Shown piece by piece: positions 4,962-8,336 of a stretch of 8,336 bases of DNA. The stretch comes from Thermoplasmatota archaeon (GTDB lineage Archaea > Thermoplasmatota > E2 > DHVEG-1). Numbering within the stretch: the stretch's first letter is position 1; every line of letters begins with the position of its first letter. The notes beneath the pieces are model-generated. The model made no database searches and was not told where the DNA came from. It saw only the letters and a program-made list of their open reading frames with translations. The stretch covers positions 1-8,336 of the forward strand of contig JAFGFQ010000071.1 of assembly GCA_016930995.1 (NCBI GenBank), read 5' to 3'. The position numbers and the translations under genes were made by a program.

Positions 4962-7396
4962 TTTCGTTTTCTCCAATCTCGTGCAATGAGCACAAGAGTA
5001 ACACAAACCACACCCGCAATAAACACAAGGTATTTATACTCTGCCCACGAAGATTCACTTGGAGTACAACTCTCAGCATCAAGAGACCAATCTGAGAGAA
5101 ACACGCCTGCGAAATAGGTCGCTGCTTCTTGGTTCTCAAGAAGGATTCCCGCCTCGCGATTTTTTCGAACAGACTGTTCATTCCAATTGATGCTTGAGAC
5201 AAGAACCGTTCTATTATCGATGATCACCCCCTTGTTGTGGACCGTAGAGAACGGGGACCAGTCACTTGAGATGAACTTGACCTTGACCCCATTTGCCTCA
5301 AGAAACTGTTTTGTTTCATTTAACAACGCGGTTGTATCTTCGTGGCCTGGATTATAATCAAGGATGATCTGAACAAGGACGCCCTGTTGTGATTTATTAA
5401 CAAGATGCTGCACAAATGGACTGGGGTTCTCCCCCCAGTCCTTGTAGATATAGAGTTGTTGGACATAAATCGTGGTAGTCGCAGCATCGAGTACATCAAG
5501 GATTGCTTGTTCACTGGTATCGGGAGAAAAAACAGGGGCGAGACGAGAAGATGATGAGATGATTTTCGGAAAAAACACTGGAGTATACGAACCAGTCGGT
5601 ATCTCATAGCTCAGAAAAAAACCTTCTGGGCTAGTCATGTTCATCGAATCCAAAGCAATACTATCTACACGCAACGGGTTCCAGTCCTCCTCAAACACTT
5701 GGAGGTACCTCCGAGCAATCTGCCGGTCCCTGATCACAAGACCCCATTCTCTGTTCCCGTAGGTCGGGTTCTTTGGTACCCCGGTTTTTGCCCAGTTACA
5801 GCTTTCCACGATGACCGTTTCATTATCGATGATGAGGTATTTTGCATGGTTAAAGCGATACCGAGCGTTGATGTGTTTTTCTTGGTCACTTACGATGAAA
5901 CGGACATGCGCTCCATTGGAAGATAGGCTTGTCAGGATGTATTTTTCTCTCTCGTCGATACCACCAATTGGAGATCCTTCCATGAAGAGGCGAACAGAGA
6001 CGTTTCGATTCAGCGTATCAATGAGTTCAGCATAGAGGAACGGATTGGTGAATTCATACATGTTGATGTCAATCGAGCAGTGTGCATTACGAAGCTCTTT
6101 TACAAGTACTTCATAGCTATTATCTGGTGAGACAAAGACGATTATCTCTGAGCTTGATTCCACTGTTTCAAGAGGAAAATCTGATTGACCAATGTGATAG
6201 ATGCGGCTATGGATCCAGTCTTGAGCAGTATTTGTATCAAGAAATGTACCATTTATTCTATTTCTTTTTAAAATTACCCCTTGCCCTGATGAAGGAACCG
6301 AGGGTCCATCCCAGCACGACATATACTGATTGGAATCACCGAAGATGACAAGGTCAATAAGGATTGAACCGGGGGTAAAAAGTCCGAGAAGACCACCGGT
6401 GTTACTGAACGTCACCGTTTGGTAGGTTTGAAGCTGGGGGACACCTGGCTCGGAATCAACCGCGTATTCAAAATCGGGAAGTGATACTGTCTCAAAGAAA
6501 AAAGCAGTTGCGTTCTGTGCTATACACAATGAGGAATTTGGATGAATTTGTGTATTCTCAGGGAAGATGATTTTCGGTTGATCATCTGGTTCTTTATAGG
6601 GTTCATCAGTTAGATACCATCCTGAGATGTCCCTTGTTTCCGATGTTGGGTTGAACAGACAGACATATTCGTTTTTAATGTTCGTATGAGCGTGATAATA
6701 GAATTCCGTGATGAGGATAACCGCAGCATCACACCCAAGGGATTCATCGGAATATGAGACCTCTGGTTCTTCATCAAAGAGATTATTGCTTCCAGGTGTT
6801 GGTATGCTGCATTCAAGAAAATCAATCGAAGGGTCGTCGAAATCCGTGTCAGTAGACCTCCCAAGTGATCCCCCTTTGAATACTAGTAGCGCAGGTGAAC
6901 CAGGAACGTCCTCATAATCCTCTCCCCATTCAAGTGCATCGATACAACCATCTGTTGCATCAAGAAGAAGTAGTTTTTCCTTCTGGTTATTGAGTCCATA
7001 GCCGCAAAGGGTGCTATCATCAACACAGAGTCGAATCACATTATCATCAATGTTGTAGACGTTATACACGGTCGTTCCTTTATCGGTTATTATCGCATAG
7101 CATCCTGGTGGGATACTAGTGGTGCTGCCTCCATGGTCTGTGTCTGCTTGTAGACTATCTGTTTCTTTTTCATCGGCGATAGACCATCCTGCGACATCAA
7201 TTGGCAGGGATGTTGGGTTGTACAGTTCAATCCATTCGTTTGTATTTTCGTTTTCAGAAGGATGGTACATCACCTCGTTGATGAAGAGTGATGACGATGG
7301 TTCTGCTCTCGTTGGTTGGTCAATGAGCGGTAATGTCGCAATTGTTATGAGACAAATTGCGAGTACAGTCCTAAAATAATATTGTTTTTTCTTCAT
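4952..7396 (-). CDS. Exported membrane-anchored protein: two lamin-tail domains plus two PLD (HKD) domains
   Basis: This 814-residue protein is predicted to be an extracytoplasmic phosphodiesterase of the phospholipase D superfamily. An N-terminal signal (basic KKK, hydrophobic 10-24, likely cut after TRA31) is followed by two lamin-tail-like domains. LTD1 is about 35-175, with INEVMYHP and NEWIELYNP; LTD2 is about 225-378, with ITEFYYH, NEYVCLFNP and ISGWYLTDE. The first PLD unit (about 420-572) has H517-K519-D524 and later N534 and E550. The second (about 620-772) has H720-K722-D727, N737 and E748. Both HKD motifs are intact, so a complete two-lobed active site can form in one chain. Near the C-terminus one membrane helix (about 788-805, small residues A794-G795 early in it) is followed by RDWRKRKWR, a positive-inside tail: a type I anchor. 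Several N-x-S/T sequons fit surface exposure. The substrate could be nucleic acid or phospholipid; LTDs are known on secreted nucleases and membrane-associated hydrolases. GGGAG 10 nt before ATG 7396 supports the start. It lies 31 nt after tRNA-Cys and is coupled to the rhomboid gene. Confidence 0.9.
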   Translation of the reverse strand: MKKKQYYFRTVLAICLITIATLPLIDQPTRAEPSSSLFINEVMYHPSENENTNEWIELYNPTSLPIDVAGWSIADEKETDSLQADTDHGGSTTSIPPGCYAIITDKGTTVYNVYNIDDNVIRLCVDDSTLCGYGLNNQKEKLLLLDATDGCIDALEWGEDYEDVPGSPALLVFKGGSLGRSTDTDFDDPSIDFLECSIPTPGSNNLFDEEPEVSYSDESLGCDAAVILITEFYYHAHTNIKNEYVCLFNPTSETRDISGWYLTDEPYKEPDDQPKIIFPENTQIHPNSSLCIAQNATAFFFETVSLPDFEYAVDSEPGVPQLQTYQTVTFSNTGGLLGLFTPGSILIDLVIFGDSNQYMSCWDGPSVPSSGQGVILKRNRINGTFLDTNTAQDWIHSRIYHIGQSDFPLETVESSSEIIVFVSPDNSYEVLVKELRNAHCSIDINMYEFTNPFLYAELIDTLNRNVSVRLFMEGSPIGGIDEREKYILTSLSSNGAHVRFIVSDQEKHINARYRFNHAKYLIIDNETVIVESCNWAKTGVPKNPTYGNREWGLVIRDRQIARRYLQVFEEDWNPLRVDSIALDSMNMTSPEGFFLSYEIPTGSYTPVFFPKIISSSSRLAPVFSPDTSEQAILDVLDAATTTIYVQQLYIYKDWGENPSPFVQHLVNKSQQGVLVQIILDYNPGHEDTTALLNETKQFLEANGVKVKFISSDWSPFSTVHNKGVIIDNRTVLVSSINWNEQSVRKNREAGILLENQEAATYFAGVFLSDWSLDAESCTPSESSWAEYKYLVFIAGVVCVTLVLIARDWRKRKWR
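4971..4976 (-). promoter_or_regulatory. SD site for the rhomboid gene, inside the PLD gene end
   Basis: TTGGAG on the minus strand lies within the last codons of the PLD gene, 9 nt before the rhomboid ATG at 4961. It supports that start and translational coupling of the two genes. Confidence 0.7.
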
Positions 7397-7406
7397 AATT
7401 TCTTTT

Positions 7407-7411
7407 CTCCC
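7407..7411 (-). promoter_or_regulatory. SD site of the PLD gene
   Basis: GGGAG on the minus strand is 10 nt before the ATG at 7396. Between it and the tRNA 3' end there is neither a T-tract terminator nor room for a promoter. Confidence 0.6.
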
Positions 7412-7427
7412 AGACTTTTCTTGTTAG

Positions 7428-7498
7428 AGGGCGGGGAGGGATTTGAACCCTCGTAGGCGGATCTGCAGTCCGCCACATAGCCACTTTGTTACCCGCCC
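7428..7498 (-). tRNA. tRNA-Cys (anticodon GCA)
   Basis: The minus strand folds into a full cloverleaf of 71 nt. The acceptor stem is GGGCGGG/CCCGCCC (7492-7498 with 7429-7435). The D arm is short, with ACA/TGT pairing. The anticodon stem GCGGA/TCCGC surrounds loop CTGCAGA with anticodon GCA. The T arm is GAGGG-TTCAAAT-CCCTC. The discriminator base is U73 (position 7428), the conserved cysteine identity base. CCA is not encoded (the next minus-strand bases are CTA). No intron is seen. It lies directly upstream of the PLD gene on the same strand. Confidence 0.96.
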
Positions 7499-7516
7499 AT
7501 TGATTTACATAAGTTA

Positions 7517-7526
7517 CATATATTTT
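7517..7526 (-). promoter_or_regulatory. TATA-like box of the tRNA-Cys (and probably PLD-rhomboid) transcript
   Basis: On the minus strand AAAATATATG, preceded by AAAG, lies about 19-28 bp before the tRNA 5' end at 7498, the normal distance for an archaeal TATA box. As no other promoter fits between the tRNA and the PLD gene, it may drive all three genes. Confidence 0.5.
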
Positions 7527-7599
7527 CTTTAAATATTACATTTTAACTATATTTCTAATATTTTAAACTAAACTATATACGATATCATTCATTATATGG

Positions 7600-7675
7600 T
7601 TTCATTAATAACCAGTTTATTTTTTGGTATTAATCATAATGAAATAAACAAGGGGTTAAAATGATTTTTCATACC
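7600..7675. repeat. Overlapping imperfect inverted repeats
   Basis: TTTCATTA (7600-7607) pairs with TAATGAAA (7637-7644), and inside it ACCA (7611-7614) faces TGGT (7625-7628). A second set shares part of this sequence: GGTAT and AATCAT (7626-7637) face ATGATT and ATACC (7661-7675), with unequal bulges. The two folds are mutually exclusive. The arms are A/T-rich, so chance is a real alternative. Confidence 0.35.
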
Positions 7676-7771
7676 AACCTTTTCAACTTACAATCAACTG
7701 AGATAAATTTTCATAAAAATAGGGATCATTTTCGTATTTAATCTAGGTTTCAAATGCCTATCTCTTTCCAA

Positions 7772-7786
7772 GAAAAAATTATATAC
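7772..7786 (+). promoter_or_regulatory. BRE/TATA promoter of the AbrB-ACT gene
   Basis: gaaaaaattatatac combines an A-rich BRE-like part with a good TATA box (ttatatac, 7779-7786). Transcription is expected to start near 7808-7812, leaving a leader of about 20 nt that includes the AGGTGG at 7822-7827. Confidence 0.65.
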
Positions 7787-7821
7787 TACTTATCATATTA
7801 CATCCCACAATATTCCCACAT

Positions 7822-7827
7822 AGGTGG
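7822..7827 (+). promoter_or_regulatory. SD site of the AbrB-ACT gene
   Basis: AGGTGG lies 3 nt before the ATG at 7831. The core match is good, the spacing is on the short side. Confidence 0.55.
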
Positions 7828-7830
7828 ACA

Positions 7831-8250
7831 ATGAACTCAATAGTACGATTAGACACACGAGGGCGATTGGTCATCCCCAATGAATTCCGAGAACCTCTCA
7901 ACATGAAAGAGGGAGATGAGGTCCTGCTGAGCTTAGACCAGAAAACCGATACAATAACGATCAGCCCGATTTACGGAAAACCAAAAGACATTGTAAAGAT
8001 GGAAATCGAATTCGGGGATGCCCCCGGCTGTCTCGCTCGGATTGCCCAGAAAATAGCTGACATGAAAATCGATTTGGTGATGACCGAGTCAAAAAGCTCT
8101 CAGCGAGGGAAGACTGCCCGATGGAATATTATTGCTGATCTTTCAAAAAGCCCTTGTTCGGCTAATGAGATTAAACAATCCTTGTTACAATCTGGTTATG
8201 CGGAGACGATGAGTATCACACGGATAGCTCGTGAACGTCTTCATCGATGA
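7831..8250 (+). CDS. AbrB/SpoVT-type DNA-binding domain fused to an ACT domain (probable transcription regulator)
   Basis: The 139-residue protein is a two-domain regulator. Residues about 3-46 form a swapped-hairpin AbrB/MazE domain: VRLDTRGRLVIPNEFRE, then the typical MKEGDEVLLSLD and a final ITISP strand. Residues about 56-131 look like an ACT domain with beta-alpha-beta-beta-alpha-beta order: VKMEIEFGDAPG (G66 at the turn where ACT domains hold ligands), helix CLARIAQKIADM, strands near DLVMTES and TARWNIIADLS, a helix near ANEIKQSLLQ and a last strand near AETMSITRI. ACT domains commonly bind amino acids, so the protein may couple an amino-acid signal to DNA binding; ligand and target are unknown. 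It has its own promoter. The next gene starts 69 nt downstream on the same strand and could be co-transcribed and its target. An antitoxin role of the AbrB/MazE kind is less likely, since the fusion is ACT and no toxin gene is beside it within view. Confidence 0.85.
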   Translation: MNSIVRLDTRGRLVIPNEFREPLNMKEGDEVLLSLDQKTDTITISPIYGKPKDIVKMEIEFGDAPGCLARIAQKIADMKIDLVMTESKSSQRGKTARWNIIADLSKSPCSANEIKQSLLQSGYAETMSITRIARERLHR

Positions 8251-8280
8251 ACAAGCTGGTTATTCAGCACTACTATCAAG

Positions 8281-8314
8281 TATAAAAATAGAAGACGGCG
8301 ACAAGTTGGTGGAG
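8281..8314 (+). promoter_or_regulatory. Possible TATA box and SD for the next gene
   Basis: tataaaaata (8281-8290) resembles a TATA box, and ggtggag (8308-8314) is a strong SD 5 nt before ATG 8320. If the TATA is used, the start of transcription would fall almost on the SD, so read-through from the AbrB-ACT gene may be the main source of message. No T-tract terminator separates the two genes. Confidence 0.4.
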
Positions 8315-8319
8315 AATAT

Positions 8320-8336
8320 ATGTTAGAAGGGAGGAA
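8320..8336 (+). CDS. Start of a further gene, cut by the window edge
   Basis: ATG at 8320 follows a strong SD (ggtggag) with 5-nt spacing. Only MLEGR and part of the next codon are visible, too little to identify the product. Its closeness to the AbrB-ACT gene suggests a shared transcript or regulation by that protein (inference). Confidence 0.55.

Larger units (their letters stand above)
7499..7830. other. AT-rich 332-bp intergenic region between divergent transcripts
   Basis: No convincing gene is seen on either strand. The left end holds the tRNA promoter, the right end the AbrB-ACT promoter and SD. The middle contains imperfect inverted repeats (7600-7675) and a small TAGG-9-CCTA inverted repeat (7744-7760) about 20 bp upstream of the AbrB-ACT TATA box, which could be an operator. 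The size is large compared with the tight spacing elsewhere in the window. Confidence 0.6.

Noticed and set aside
4962..5006. Rhomboid start at 5006 with extra MCYSCAHC segment
   Set aside because: It would overlap the PLD gene by 55 nt and lacks an SD. The cysteines come from reading the PLD membrane-anchor codons in another frame; ATG 4961 has a well-placed SD.
7428..7498. tRNA-Cys as an integration site for a mobile element
   Set aside because: I see no integrase, no direct repeat of the tRNA 3' end elsewhere in the window, and no transposon ends; flanking genes look chromosomal.
7661..7741. 26-codon ORF starting ATG 7661 behind an AAGGGG stretch
   Set aside because: The composition is unremarkable, there is no recognisable motif, no clear promoter at the right distance, and it overlaps the inverted repeats. 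Short ORFs of this size are expected by chance.
7499..7830. CRISPR-like or tandem repeat array
   Set aside because: The repeats here are inverted, few and imperfect, with no regular spacing; no CRISPR array is visible anywhere in the window.

Overview
The window looks like a chromosomal segment of a euryarchaeon, possibly a member or relative of the Thermoplasmatota. Support for an archaeon: archaeal-type BRE/TATA promoters ahead of several genes, a short-form ThiC, a presenilin-like GxGD protease of the archaeal kind, an AbrB-ACT regulator, a tRNA-Cys without encoded CCA, and exported PKD and lamin-tail-domain proteins rich in N-glycosylation sequons. The phylum is an inference from gene style; no marker here settles it.

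Layout, left to right. (1) 1-153, minus: the N-terminal piece of a protein resembling the small subunit (DP1) of archaeal DNA polymerase D. (2) 256-1536, plus: thiC, divergent from it, ending in a short A/T-tract terminator shared with the convergent gene that follows. (3) 1577-2920, minus: an exported protein with a choice-of-anchor-J-like module, a PKD domain and a C-terminal beta domain, with its own clear promoter and SD. (4) 3109-4014, plus: a presenilin/signal-peptide-peptidase-like aspartyl intramembrane protease (family A22). (5) 4011-4961, minus: a rhomboid serine intramembrane protease with a zinc-ribbon-like tail, whose stop overlaps the A22 gene by 4 nt tail to tail. (6) 4952-7396, minus: an exported protein with two lamin-tail domains, two HKD phospholipase-D domains and a C-terminal membrane anchor; its end overlaps the rhomboid start by 10 nt. 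(7) 7428-7498, minus: tRNA-Cys(GCA), 31 nt upstream of the PLD gene. (8) 7499-7830: a 332-bp AT-rich gap with inverted repeats and divergent promoters. (9) 7831-8250, plus: an AbrB-ACT fusion regulator. (10) 8320 to the end, plus: the first codons of another gene.

The most interesting part is 3109-7498. A surface PLD-type hydrolase with a type I C-terminal anchor is translationally coupled to a rhomboid, and a second intramembrane protease of another catalytic class abuts it. The arrangement suggests, as inference only, that the rhomboid is dedicated to releasing or processing the PLD protein, while the neighbouring GxGD protease could clear membrane remnants. The tRNA-Cys appears to lie at the head of the same transcript. 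thiC (thiamin pyrimidine synthesis) and the AbrB-ACT gene look like separate ordinary functions.
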